A DNA stretch of 64,000 bases from Hordeum vulgare subsp. vulgare. Its lineage: Eukaryota > Streptophyta > Magnoliopsida > Poales > Poaceae. Each line of letters opens with the position of its first letter. The first letter of the stretch is position 1. Below are positions 47,619 to 58,290 of this stretch, piece by piece. The translations under genes and the position numbers were made by a program. The stretch covers positions 203,945,689 to 204,009,688 of the forward strand of contig NC_058523.1 in NCBI RefSeq assembly GCF_904849725.1, in the 5' to 3' direction. The notes beneath the pieces are model-generated. The model did no database searches, was not told the origin of the DNA, and saw only the letters and a list, made by a program, of their open reading frames with translations.

Positions 47619-47941
47619 TAAGGAACCATCACCAGATCATAGCTCGGGTGATGTCCGTGAAGAACCTGCCAGGTATTGGAGAACCTGGCATCCAACGCAG
47701 CCATGCAGGGAGGGACGTGCTCGTCCTCCTCCCTGACACGACAATGTACCACCTCCGTGGGGGACGGCTCCCTCGACACTGATAGTGGCCCATGCGACCA
47801 CCACCAAAGAAGCTCCGGGTCGACGATGAGACCCGGATTCCTCACCAAGGTGCGCGCCTCGGAAGGTGGCACCTCCCATTGCCAGCCCAGCGGCGCACAG
47901 TCCCGGACATGGCGCTTATCAAGAAGGCTCTCACCGACCAC
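47567..47941 (-). CDS. GC-rich ORF of unknown function in the second CACTA
   Basis: This 124-residue open frame starts MVGESLLDKRHVRDCAPLGW. It has balanced composition with many Trp residues (GWQWEVPP, LLWWWSHG, SNTWQVLHG, YLWVDTACF), unlike the composition-driven frames around it. It lies about 430 bp upstream of the start of the decayed gene and on the same strand, so it might be an upstream exon or a separate captured fragment. No family is recognised. Plus-strand frames over the same bases are taken as shadows. Confidence 0.4.
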   Translation of the reverse strand: MVGESLLDKRHVRDCAPLGWQWEVPPSEARTLVRNPGLIVDPELLWWWSHGPLSVSREPSPTEVVHCRVREEDEHVPPCMAALDARFSNTWQVLHGHHPSYDLVMVPYLWVDTACFVRRQLDIY

Positions 47942-47944
47942 TCA

Positions 47945-48445
47945 ACGACGAGGATGCGGGCCGGGCATCATCGATGTCGAGACAAATTCGTATGAGAAAA
48001 TTTTCTTATTGTTTAATGTTTTACTTTCTAGTTATCATTTGTACAACAATCCTCTCGTTTCAATTTAGCTACCACCCACTACCTATTTTTCTAAAAATTC
48101 TAGTATGACACAAAATATACAATAATAAAACACAATATATATAATTTGCAAATATTTCCGCAACAACGTTCGGGGCTTGAGCTAATAAAATGAATAATAA
48201 CATAAAAAAGACCTATGTTTTGCAGGAACGTTGTTTCATTACCCGTGCGGTAAATCCAGAGCATTCCATATGTCCTAGTTTGTTGCACAAGTCATGCCGA
48301 AATTCATGAAAAATTTTCAGCATGACCTTTGCTAAAAAGTGGACAAATCGAGCACCTGAAATTTGCCAGAATGGAAATGAATCAACATTCCGGCAAAACA
48401 TAGGCCACTCGGCTTCATTCCCTGGAAACAACAAAAGGCCATTTC
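47945..48445. other. Non-coding spacer with a partial repeat of gene sequence
   Basis: Positions 48350-48395 (CCTGAAATTTGCCAGAA then TGAATCAACATTCCGGCAAA) repeat 47200-47245 in the same orientation, so an upstream piece of the captured gene region was duplicated here. No other feature is seen. Confidence 0.55.
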
Positions 48446-48780
48446 GGTATCCATCTCGCTCTCTCTCTCCCTCCCTCTCCATCTCCATCTCTCTCCCTCT
48501 CTCTCCCTCTCCATCTCTCTCCCTCTCCCTCTCCTTACCTATACATCTCTCTCCCTCTCCCTCCCTCTCCATCTCTCTCCCTCTCCCTCTCTCACTAAGT
48601 ACATTGCCCTAACATAACCTAACTAACAACATTTTCACTAAGTACATTGCCCTCTCCCTCTCTCACTAAGTTCTATATAAATTGCTCTAACATAACCTAA
48701 CTAACAACATTTTTCTCTAACATAACCTAACTAACAAGATTTTCACTAAGTACATAACCTAACATAACCTAAGTACTATA
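48446..48780. repeat. (CTCTCC)n microsatellite and CATAACCTAACTAACAA repeats
   Basis: 48446-48600 is a CTCTCCCTCTCCAT-type microsatellite. 48597-48780 holds several imperfect copies of CACTAAGTACAT and CATAACCTAACTAACAA. Open frames across it are Ser/Leu/Pro repeats and are not genes. Confidence 0.85.
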
Positions 48781-48859
48781 TAAATTGCTCTAACTAGGTT
48801 CATATCTAAATTCATTACTAGGGTTCACCTAAGTTAATTCCTAGGGTTCATAACTAAAC

Positions 48860-49205
48860 TAACCTAGAGAGGAGGGGTGGGGCTTACTGAGAGGCAGGGG
48901 CGTTGAGCGTGGTTCAGGGGAGACGGTGGTGCGGAGGGTGGGTCCGGTGGAGGCGAGGCGGCTCCAGTGACGGCAAGGGAGGCAGGGGTGTTGAGGAGCG
49001 GAGGAGGGTGGCTCCGGGGGCGCACGGATCCGGTGGCGGCGATGGAGCACGGCTCCAATGGCGGCGATGGCGTGCGGCTCCATTGGCAGCTCCGGTGACA
49101 GCAACGGAGGGAGAGGTTGAGTGCGACGAGGGAGTAGGGGTGGCAAGGGAGAAGTTGGAGACGCGGGCAAGAAGAATGGGAATTGGGGGAGGGACGCCCG
49201 CGCGT
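48860..49205. other. GC-rich tract before the right CACTA end
   Basis: GGCGGCGATGG, GGTGGCGGCG and similar words dominate, as in 10107-10480 of the first CACTA. Overlapping frames on both strands are open because of this composition. A gene is not supported. Confidence 0.55.
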
Positions 49206-49209
49206 AGGG

Positions 49210-49525
49210 GGAAGTCAAACTTAGTAGTAGCGCTCTTACCGAACAAGCGCTATAGCTACTTTGCTATAGCGTGTTATCTAAGAACGCGTTGCTGCTGGAA
49301 AACTTAGTAGTAGCGCGGTTCTCGGAGCCATGCTACTACTATACCAAGCCTGGCAGCAACGGTTAGAACAGTCATAGTAGCAGCGCGGTTTACTTGAGCG
49401 CTCTACTGCTATTTTTGTAGCAGTAGCGAGCTTTTTATCCATGCGCTACTGTTATTTAGCAGTAGCACTTTCTTATAACAAGCTCTACTCCTAAGATACC
49501 GTGTATAAGCTTTTTACTAGTAGCG
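49210..49525. repeat. Right subterminal repeats of the second CACTA
   Basis: AGTAGCGC, GCGCTACT and related words recur about eight times in both orientations. The terminus TTTTTACTAGTAGCG ends at 49525, followed by the TSD CTT. Confidence 0.8.
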
Positions 49526-49843
49526 CTTTGTTTTATTTGTACGGACTGTTCTGTTTGGACAGATTGTTGCATAACGTTTTTATCTACATAACCTAGAATT
49601 TTCATGGCTTATATTGGTAGATATAAATTGTGGAAATGATAGTATAAAGTACGTAATGTTTTAAAATTATTATGAAACTTGTCTTGGAAGTACATGAAGT
49701 GCTGATTTATATTTATGTGTATTAACTATCTCACGAGTTCTTTTCAAGTTTTGTGTGGATGAAGTTTTTGAGACTTAGGTGAAACCGGGATATGAGAGGA
49801 TTGGATGAGTTAAAAAAGCTCAAGTTTAGGGATGCCCAAGGCA
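49526..49843 (+). other. 3' internal remainder of the second pol-less Gypsy-type element
   Basis: It resumes the element broken at 45145. Family phrases CGGACTGTTCTGTTTGGACA and AAGTTTTGTGTGGATGAAG are present. It ends at a polypurine-like TTTAGGGATGCCC near 49826-49838, with no LTR after it. Confidence 0.6.
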
Positions 49844-52800
49844 CCACAAATGAATATGTGGGGACCCCGAATTATGAGTCGAGATCGCCGAATGAACGTG
49901 CTCAGTGATCCCAGAGATCAATGCTCGCCGAACACACAGATGCTGAATATTAAGAGTCTTACATCCAAGTACCGAAATATTAAAACACATGACCAATAAG
50001 GTCAAGTTCAAAAGGTAGGGCCGATAAGGACAAATCACACTGATACAACTAGTAGCGGAAATCTTAGGGCTAAGCGGGTGTCTATTCCATCAGCCTACAC
50101 CAAGAGGCATTCTGAGTAGGAAGCGTCCTAGTTCGCAGGGCCGTCTCCGATGACGTACTCTTCTCCAAACTCCGGTCCTTCCATGTCTGGTCAATAATAT
50201 AACCAGTGGCAAGCCAATGAGTACTTTGAATGTACTCGCAAACATCCCATGATATGAACTATGCAATTGGTAGAATAACAAGTAATATGCAATTTTGGTG
50301 GATATCAGTAACTGTAAATAAACATGTTCATGGATGTGCAACATAATCTAGATGGTATTTAGAAGAACAGGTTACAAATATCAATATATCTGTCAAGGGC
50401 TGAACACTCCGGGTTCCCCCGATATGCCAAGACACCAAAGTTGGTCATATCAACTCTTTCTGAGATAACACCATTAAACACACACACACACTTGGTTTAT
50501 GCGGAAATGACTGGACGTAGTTTAAGCAGCACCACCCAACTGTCCTTGACCGTGGACACGGCTATTCGAATAGTTTGACAATCTGCAGAGGTTGTACGCC
50601 AGACCCACGAGAGCCGGGAAACTTTCGTGTCATCCACGACTCGCGGTACATAACATACCCGAGGTAAGTACCCGATAAATGCCTTTCCCCTGACGATACT
50701 AGACAAACAGGTCTACTCGATTGGTACCCAGGCCACATGATGTATGTCTTACGAGCACCGACTCTGGACAGTATCATCCATGCGGTGACCAACGGTGTGC
50801 CCGGAACACGTAAGAACGACATAGTCACCCTACGTGGCACGACCCCGTCACGAGAGTGACCACACATCACTCCTGCTACTAGTAATATGGCTCTTTGCTA
50901 GCACCAATCAGAGTAACCAACAAAGCCCCGTGCCATAAAGGGGTAACGTGGTCGCACATGTATGGTTGGGATGGTCGACACATCGTAAATCAATTCCCAT
51001 TTCCGAAACCACTCACACCAAAATACCCGGTGCACCACTTCACCAAAAGTGGCCACCTAACTCATCATCACCCTCGGGCATTAGTGGCACCCGACAGGGT
51101 TTCCATAAACCTTTGATATTAACCATCATAATGCTCATGCTACTACTATGCTTAGCTCTACTCGTCAACATGATATTAGCGTGATCCTCATACGTGGTAG
51201 GATCATGCTCAAAATGCAAGTGCTATGGAGGAGGCACCGGTAACATCACTTCAATGATTTACCGATACTTATGATCATATGCAACATTTTTTTTGCTTTA
51301 CTAGCATGCAATATAACATATGCTCAGACATGGTCAAAGGGCTGCTTATCTTGATCAGCTAAGTATCCGGGGTCTTTGGGGTCTTCAAGTACAACTCCTT
51401 CGTCAAACGTGGTTTCTATCGTCGTAATAACGAAAAAGCAATAAGTAGCTCACTCAAAATCAGATCACAAAGTCACTTTGAAAATGTTGTTTAATTCTGA
51501 TAAATCCTAATTTTAATTTAAAAATAGTTGTATGTGGTTTTTGTGAAAGGATTATTTAAAAAATCATTTTAACAGAAGCAAGACTATTCCAAATAGCCTT
51601 TTTAATTATTATAAAACAGAAATTATGGTGGAAGAATAATAAAAATATATTGGACAATTATTTTTATAAAAATCATTTAAAACCAGAATAAACAAAAAAT
51701 GAAAAAGGGTTGGGGCTCAGGCCTGGCTCGGCCTATGGATTGGGCCGGCCCAGCAGGCCAACCAGCCAACCAGCCCAAGCACGTGCGCGACCAGGTTCAA
51801 ACCTGATGCGCGGGCCCATGCGGTCAGCGGCAGAGAGGAGAGAGAGGGGGAGACATGAGCCAGTGACAGGTGAGCCCCACCTGTCGGGGTCGTCTTCCAC
51901 CTCGGGACAGAGAGGAGGGGAGGCTCGCCGGCGATGCTACCAACGACCTTGAGCCCAACCAAGGGCAGGAATGGAACCATCCCACCGTCACCTATCTGCT
52001 GGTGGCCGAGAGGTCGACCGGGAGGTCGTGCTTTACCGGCGACGAGGTGCAACGGTGCAGCAGTTTCGGAAGGTCGATGAACTGGGTGCTACGGGTCCGG
52101 ATAAGCTCGAAGAGGTGATGGGGGAGCTCCCTGAGATTGCTAGGAACCCGTAGGAGGTGAAAGGAGCACGAGAGCTGACCCATAGCCTGAGATCGATGGA
52201 GCTCCGAAGCGGCGGGGCCTCGGCTGATTTTGAGCACAGGAGCTTGCTCTGCTCCAACGGAGAGGCTAGGGGTGGAATTCAGGCTCTGGAGAGGTGGGAT
52301 GGAGGTGCTGGAGCGAGGGGGAGGCCCTATTTATAGGCTCCCGATGGTGTACCGAGCTGGTGGCGCCGGTGGTTTCACCGTAGCTCGCATGAGGAGTAGT
52401 GAGCCTTCGGGGTCAAAACCACGGTGGGCAGACGTGGTTTTAGGACCCGCGTGACCCACTGAGAGGAGAGAGAGCGAGGAGGAGCGTGCACACGTGGCCA
52501 CTATCTTATGGTGGATCTGGCGCGTGTGGGCATGCGTCGCTCCTGTCAACAGAGCGAGGGAGGAGGGGCCCTGGAGCTGCCCTGATGCAGAGAGGTGGTC
52601 GGGGAGTCGAAATGGCAATAGGGGGAGGCTTGAACCGGACGGGCTGGCCACCTTGGCTTCGGGTGTTCCCAGCAGCGTGCCTAGAGCGCAGTTTTGGCAT
52701 GACACGGCATGCTGGCGCGCTCTGGGGTGCTTTGGCCTTGTCTGGGCTGTCCTGGGGCTTGGCTTGGAGATGCCTAGTCGTTTGGAAGCCGAGGGGCTCA

Positions 52801-53340
52801 CTGTTGGCCATGGGATGAGAGGAAAGAAGTGATGCCACTGCTAGACCATAAATTAGAATGAAGATTTTTGGGCCTTCTGCTTGGATTCAAAGAGGGGCCA
52901 CTCTCGTGCAATTGGGGAGTGGTGCTAGCTACTTGATCAAAATGTTTGGAGGAAAGAGCTTAAGTGTGGAGTGGGGTAGGAGCTGTTTTGCTATTATGGC
53001 AGTAGGTGTTCGACAGATGTTTGGAGTAGCAACAACTCACCACTCGTGGTGAGAGTTAACATGATTAGGTTGGGTGCAAAAATAAGTTCCTCCACCAAAT
53101 TTGAGCCTCATTGGATGAGTTTGGCAATGCAAACCAGAAATCACCCCCCAAATGGCAGATATGTCCCTTCAAAAGGTAATGTGGGTAAATCACTTCCTCC
53201 AGATCCCAATTTTGGCAGAGGCTCTTCATTTGGGGTGTTGAAAACTCCCACAAATATTCATCCCATTTGGATAAACTTTGTAATGTAGAGATGCTTCAAC
53301 TTGGTTCTGAACACAAAGGGTTTTGGAATTATTTAGTGAA
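49844..53340 (-). mobile_element. Old LTR-type sequence, minus orientation, split by the Athila-like element
   Basis: There is no coding region of note. A TATA motif, CCTATAAATAG, is read on the minus strand at 52337-52327, with GC-rich leader-like DNA below it (51700-52325) and AT-rich DNA at 51480-51690. This is a typical Triticeae LTR profile read right to left. The stretch continues at 63633 after the inserted Athila-like element. Termini were not located. A short (CA)n lies at 50477-50491. Confidence 0.5.
52327..52337 (-). promoter_or_regulatory. TATA box in the old LTR-type sequence
   Basis: CCTATAAATAG on the minus strand lies in a GC-rich context, similar in position to the other LTR promoters in the window. 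Confidence 0.5.
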
Positions 53341-54862
53341 TGATACGTCCATTTTGCATCATGTTTTCATGTTGATATTGATCTCTTCTTTGGCTGTTAT
53401 TTCACTTCATGGTACTATTCTTATGCGTTTTCTCTCTTATTTTGCAAGGTTTACATGAAGAGGGAGAAAGCCGGCAACTGGAATTCTGGCCTGGAAGTGG
53501 AGCAAAGTTGAGATACCTATTTTGCGCTACTCCAAACTCCATAAAAATCAACGAGGATTTTCTCCCGATTTATCAAAAATACTGGGCCGAGGAAGTGCCA
53601 GAGGGGCACCAGGGGGTTCCCACAAGCCTGCACGGCGCGACCACCCCCGAGGCCACGCCATGAGGGCTTGTGGGCAGCCCACTGGCCCACTGGCCCCCCT
53701 CTTTTGCTATATGAAGGGTTTCGTCCAGGAAAAAATCAGGGAGGAGCTTTTTCGTGGATTCTCTGCCGCCACGAGGCGGAACTTGAGCAGAACCAATCTA
53801 GAGTTCCGGCAAGATGATCCTGCTAGGGAAACTTCCCTCCCGGAGGGGGAAATCGTCGCCATCGTCATCACCAACACTCCTCTCATCGGAGGGGACTCAT
53901 CACCATCAACATCTTCATCAGCACCATCTCATCTCCAAACCCTTGTTCATCACTTGTAACCAATCTCCGTCTCGCGACTTCGATTGGTACTTGTAAGGTT
54001 GCTAGTAGTGTTGATTACTCTTTGTAGTTGATGCTAGTTGGATTATTTGGTGGAAGAGTTTATGTTCAGATCCTTGATGCTACTCATTACCTCTCTGGTC
54101 ATGAATATGATTACGCTTTGCGAGTAGTTACTTTTGTTCCTGAGGACATGGGATAAGTCATGCTAATAGTAGTCATGTGAATTTGGTATTCGTTCGGTAT
54201 TTTGATATGTTGTATGTTGTTTTTCCTCTAGTGGTGTTATGTGAATGTCGACTACATAACACTTCACCATTATTTGGGCCTAGAGGAAGGCATTGGCAAG
54301 TAGTAAGTAGATGATGGGTTGCTAGAGTGACAGAAGCTTAAACCCTAGTATATGCGTTGCTTCGTAAGGGGCTGATTTGGATCCACTAGTTTAATGCTAT
54401 GGTTAGACTTTGTCTTAATTCTTCTTTCATAGTTGCGGATGCTTGCGAGAGGGGTTAATCATAAGTGGGATGCTTGTCCAAGTAAGGGCAGTACCCAAGC
54501 GCTGGTCCACCCAAACATCAAACTATCAAAGTAACGAACGTGAATCATATGAACATGATGAAACTAGCATGACAGAAATTCCCGTGTGTCCTCGGGAGCG
54601 TTTTTCCTCCAATAAGACTTTGTCCAGGCTTGTCCCTTTCTACAAAAGGGATTGGGACACTTTGCTGCACCGTTGCTACTTTTGTTACTTGTTGCTTGCT
54701 ACGAATCATCTCACCACACAATCACTTGTTACCGGCGATTTCAGTGCCTGCAGATTTTACCTTGCTGAAAAGCACTTGTGAGATCCTTCTGCTCCTCGTT
54801 GGGTTCGACACTCTTACTTATCGAAAGGTCTACAATTGATCCCCTATACTTGTGGGTCATCA
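53341..54862 (+). repeat. 5' LTR of the Athila-like element
   Basis: It starts TGATACGTCCATTTTGCATC and ends CTTGTGGGTCATCA. It is highly similar to 62090-63632. The 21-bp length difference is explained by one tandem duplication in the 3' LTR. Confidence 0.96.
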
Positions 54863-54873
54863 AGACTCTTTTC

Positions 54874-54891
54874 TGCCGCCTTTGCCGGGGA
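54874..54891 (+). promoter_or_regulatory. Primer binding site, tRNA-Asp type
   Basis: TGCCGCCTTTGCCGGGGA is two changes from TGGCGCCGTTGCCGGGGA and lies 11 bp after the LTR. Confidence 0.75.
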
Positions 54892-54968
54892 GTGAAGCGC
54901 CATTGGTAAGTGGAACTTGGTAAGGAAACATTCATATAGTGTGCTGAAATTTATTGTCACTTGTCACT

Positions 54969-55643
54969 ATGGATACTAATCCTTTGAGGGGCTTGTTCGG
55001 GGTATATTCACCTCGAACGGAAGCACAAAGAGTTGCTCCTCAACCTGCTGCACCTACTGAAAATATTTGCTTTGAATTTTCTTCGGGTATGCTTGAGAAA
55101 CTGTTGGCTAATCCTTTTACACGAGATGGAACATCACATCCAGACTTGCATCTAATCTATATAGATGAAGTTTGTGGTTTATTTAAGCTTGCAGGTGTGC
55201 CCGAGGATGAGGTCAAGAAGAATGTCTTTCCTTTATCTTTGAAGGATAAGGCGTTGACATGGTATAGGCTATGTGATGACACTTGATTATGGGACTACAA
55301 TCGGCTGAAATTGGAATTTCATCAAAAGTTTTATCCTATGCATTTAGTACATCGTGATTAGAATTATATTTACAATTTCTGGCGTCGTGATAGAGAAAGC
55401 ATCGCTCAAGCTTGGGGGAGGCTTAAATCAATGCTATATTCATGCCCCAATCATGAGCTCTCGAGAGAAATTATCATTCCGAACTTCTATGCTCGGCTTT
55501 CTCATGATGATCGCACCATGCTTGACACTTCTTGTATCGGTTCTTTTATGAAGAGAAATATTGACTTCAAATGGAATTTATTGGAGAGAATTAAACGCAA
55601 CTCTAAAGATTGGGAGCTTGAAGAAGGTAAGGAGCAGGAATGA
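54969..55643 (+). pseudogene. Athila-like gag
   Basis: The frame starts at ATG 54969 (MDTNPLRGLFGVYSPRTEAQ). The retrotransposon gag domain is recognisable from FPLSLKDKALTWYRLC through FYPMHLVHRD and AQAWGRLKSMLYSCPNHELS to SFMKRNIDFKWNLLERIK. Gag would form the cytoplasmic particle. In-frame stops are TGA at 55284-55286 and TAG at 55359-55361. The frame ends at TGA 55641-55643, which overlaps the next frame's ATG (ATGA, 55640-55643). No CCHC knuckle is visible, as in many Athila-type gags. The TTG at 54954 was not chosen as start because a good ATG follows. Confidence 0.87.
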
Positions 55644-56764
55644 ATTTCACGTTTGATTGCGTTAAATCCTTTGTTGAGACAAATACCTTTAGTGACTTTA
55701 GCGCTAAGTATGGACTTGACTTTGAGATAGTAGCTTCATTGTGTGAATCATTTGCTGCTCATATTGATCTCCCCAAAGAGAAGTGGTTTAAATTTCATCC
55801 TCCTTTAGAAGTCAATGTAGTTGACCCCACTCCAGTTGAAGAGAGAGCCATTGCCTATAATGATCCTGTTGTTCCCAGTGCTTACATTGAGAAACCACCT
55901 TTCCCTCTTAGGATAAAGGATTATTCTAAAGCTTCAACTGTGATACGTAGAGGCTATATTAGAACACCTACACCCCCTGAGCAAATTAGAGTTGAACCTA
56001 GCATTGCTATTATCAAAGATCTTTTGTCCGAAGATGTTGAGGGACATAATATTCACTTATGTGAAGATGCTGCTAGAATTGCTAAACCTCACGTTAGAGA
56101 CAAACATAGGCCTATTGTTGGCATGCCTGTGGATTCTGTTAAGATAGGAGATCACTGTTATCATGGTTTATGTGACGTGGGTGCTAGTTTTAGTGCAATA
56201 CCTCAATCCTTATAAGATGAAATCAAAGATGAGATTGCACCCGTTGAGATAGAGCCTATTGATGTCACTATTCAGCTTGCCAATAGAGATACTATCTGCC
56301 CTGTGGGAATTGTTAGGGATGTTGAAGTCTTGTGTGGTAAAACGTAGTATCCTGCTAATTTCCTCGTTCTTGCTACCACACAAGATAGCTTTTGTCCCAT
56401 CATATTTGGCAGAACTTTTCTCAATACTGTCAATGCTCATATTGATTGTGAGAAGCAAACTGTCACTGTTGGCTTTGAAGGTGTGTCACATGAGTTCAAT
56501 TTCTCTAAGTTTGGTAGACAACCTCATGAAAAGGAGTTTCCTAGTAGGGATGAAACTATTGCCTTATCCTCTTTTGCCGTGCCTCCTACTGATCCCTTAG
56601 AGCAATACTTGCTTGAGCAGGAAAATGATATGCATATGGATGAAAGGGATGAGATAGATAGAGTTGTCTTAGAACAATATCCTATCCTTAAGAATAACTT
56701 GCCTGTTGAACTGATTGGGGATCCTCCCCCACCAAAGGGTGATCCGGCGTTTGAGCTTAAATAG
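55640..56764 (+). pseudogene. Athila-like protease region
   Basis: The frame continues gag one base out of phase. The first 115 or so residues are a spacer with KYGLDFEIVASLCESFAAHI. The aspartic protease active site appears as LCDVGASFSAIP near 56170-56205, and the flap-like CPIIFGRTFLN follows. Stops at 56213-56215 (TAA), 56345-56347 (TAG) and 56762-56764 (TAG) break the frame, with no shift. An acidic linker (DPLEQYLLEQENDMHMDERD) leads to reverse transcriptase. The protease would cleave the polyprotein. Confidence 0.85.
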
Positions 56765-57847
56765 TTGCCTGATACTCTTAAGTATGCCTATCTTCATGAA
56801 AAAGAGATATATCCTGTCATTATTAGTACTAGCCTCTCGGAGCATGAAGAAAAGAAGTTACTAAAAACTCCGAGGAAGCACCGTGGTGCTATTGGATATA
56901 CTCTTGATGATCTGAAGGGCATTGGTCCTACCCTGTGCCAGCACAAGATTAAAACTGATCCTGATTTCAAACCAGTTGGTGATCATCAATGGAGATTAAA
57001 TCCTATGATGAAAGAGGTAGTAAGAAAAGAAATACTAAAACTTCTAGAAGCAGGTATCATTTATCCTGTTGCTCATAGCGATTGGGTGAGTCCGGTGCAT
57101 TGCGTCCCTAAGAAGGGAGGCATTACCGTTGTCCCTAATGATAAGGATGAATTGATCCCACAGAGGATTATTACTGGCTATAGGATGGTGATCGATTTTA
57201 GGAAACTGAATAAAGCCACTAGGAAAGATCATTACCCTTTGCCTTTTATCGACCAAATTCTAGAAAGGTTGTCCAAACACACACACTTCTGCTTTCTAGA
57301 CGGCTATTCTGGTTTCTCCCAAATACCAGTTGCACAATCTGATCAGGAGAAAACCACTTTCACCTGTCCTTTCGGTACCTTTGCTTATAGACGTATGCCT
57401 TTTGGCTCATGTAATGCACCTGCCACCTTTCAAAGATGTATGATGGCTATATTCTCTAACTTTTGTGAAAATATTGTCGAGGTTTTCATGGATGACTTCT
57501 CCGTTTACGGGTATTCCTTTGATGATTGCCTCAGCAACCTTGATCGAGTCTTACACAGATGTAAATACACCAATCTTGTCTTGAATTGGGAGAAGTGACA
57601 CTTTATGGTTAATGAAGGCATCGTCATAGGACATAAAATTTCCGAAAGAGGTATTGAAGTCGATAAGGCTAAGGTTGATGCAATCGAGAAAATGCCATAC
57701 CCCACAGATATCAAAGGAATAGGAAGTTTCCTTGGTCATGCTGGTTTCTATACAAGGTTCATTGAAGACTTCTCTAAGATTTCTAGGCCTCTTACCAATC
57801 TCTTGAAAAAGGATATTCCTTTTGTTTTTGACGATGATTGTGAGTAA
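56765..57847 (+). pseudogene. Athila-like reverse transcriptase
   Basis: In the same frame as the protease, it shows WVSPVHCVPKKGG, YRMVIDFRKLNKAT, HYPLPFIDQILERLS, FLDGYSGFSQIPV, FTCPFGTFAYRRMPFG, NAPATFQRCM and the catalytic box FMDDFSVYG near 57487-57513 with both aspartates intact. It would copy element RNA into DNA in the particle. TGA at 57596-57598 falls in NWEK-HFMV, and TAA at 57845-57847 falls just before AFE. This is the best preserved enzyme of the window despite those two stops. Confidence 0.92.
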
Positions 57848-57871
57848 GCCTTCGAAATACTTAAGAGGGCT

Positions 57872-58290
57872 TTGATAACTGCACCTATTGTTCAACCACT
57901 TGATTGGAACTTGCCGTTTGAAATCATGTGTGATGCTAGCGATTATGCTGTTGGTGCTGTTCTAGGGCAAAGAGTTGATAATAAGTTGAATGTTATTCAC
58001 TACGCTAGTAAAACTCTAGACAGTGCCCAAAGAAACTATGCTACTACAGAGAAGGAATTTTTAGTAGTCGTATTTGCATGTGAAAAGTTCAGGTCTTATA
58101 TAGTTGATTCCAAAGTCACTATTCACACTGATCATGCTGCTATTAAGTACCTCATGGAGAAGAAGGACGCTAAACCTAGACTTATCAGATGTGTTCTCTT
58201 GCTACAAGAATTTGATTTGCACGTTGTCGACAGAAAGGGTGCTGATAACCCCGTAGCAGATAACTTGTCTAGGTTGGAGACCGTTCTTGA
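57872..58290 (+). pseudogene. Athila-like RNase H
   Basis: This is the same frame as reverse transcriptase. It contains [18 protein letters not shown] with the first catalytic aspartate, [20 protein letters not shown] with the glutamate region, and [13 protein letters not shown] with a further aspartate, then [17 protein letters not shown]. This is the RT-type RNase H that removes the RNA strand. The stretch itself has no stop; it begins one stop downstream of the reverse transcriptase fragment. Confidence 0.9.

Larger units (their letters stand above)
45146..49525 (-). mobile_element. Non-autonomous CACTA element, 4.4 kb, TSD CTT
   Basis: The left end is CACTACTAGGGAAAATCC. The right end, reverse complemented, is CGCTACTAGTAAAAAGC, one base off CACTA. 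The 3-bp TSD CTT is present on both sides (45143-45145 and 49526-49528). Subterminal AGTAGCGC words in both orientations fill 45180-45365 and 49220-49525. No transposase is present. The element carries a decayed multi-exon gene on the minus strand, a GC-rich ORF, a foldback and microsatellites. Confidence 0.87.
42436..49843 (+). mobile_element. Gypsy-type pol-less element, 3' LTR missing, split by CACTA
   Basis: An LTR (42436-44080), a tRNA-Asp-type primer site and a short gag-like ORF region follow one another on the plus strand. At 45146 a CACTA element interrupts, and the internal region resumes at 49526. It ends near 49843 at a GGGATGCCC polypurine-like stretch where a 3' LTR would be expected; unrelated DNA follows, so the 3' LTR is lost. 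No reverse transcriptase or integrase is present. The layout fits the abundant non-autonomous Triticeae elements with Asp/Asn-rich ORFs. Confidence 0.75.

Noticed and set aside
52331..52838. Overlapping frames of 110-156 residues on both strands
   Set aside because: They lie around the TATA box of an old LTR-type sequence. Both strands are open and no domain is recognised.
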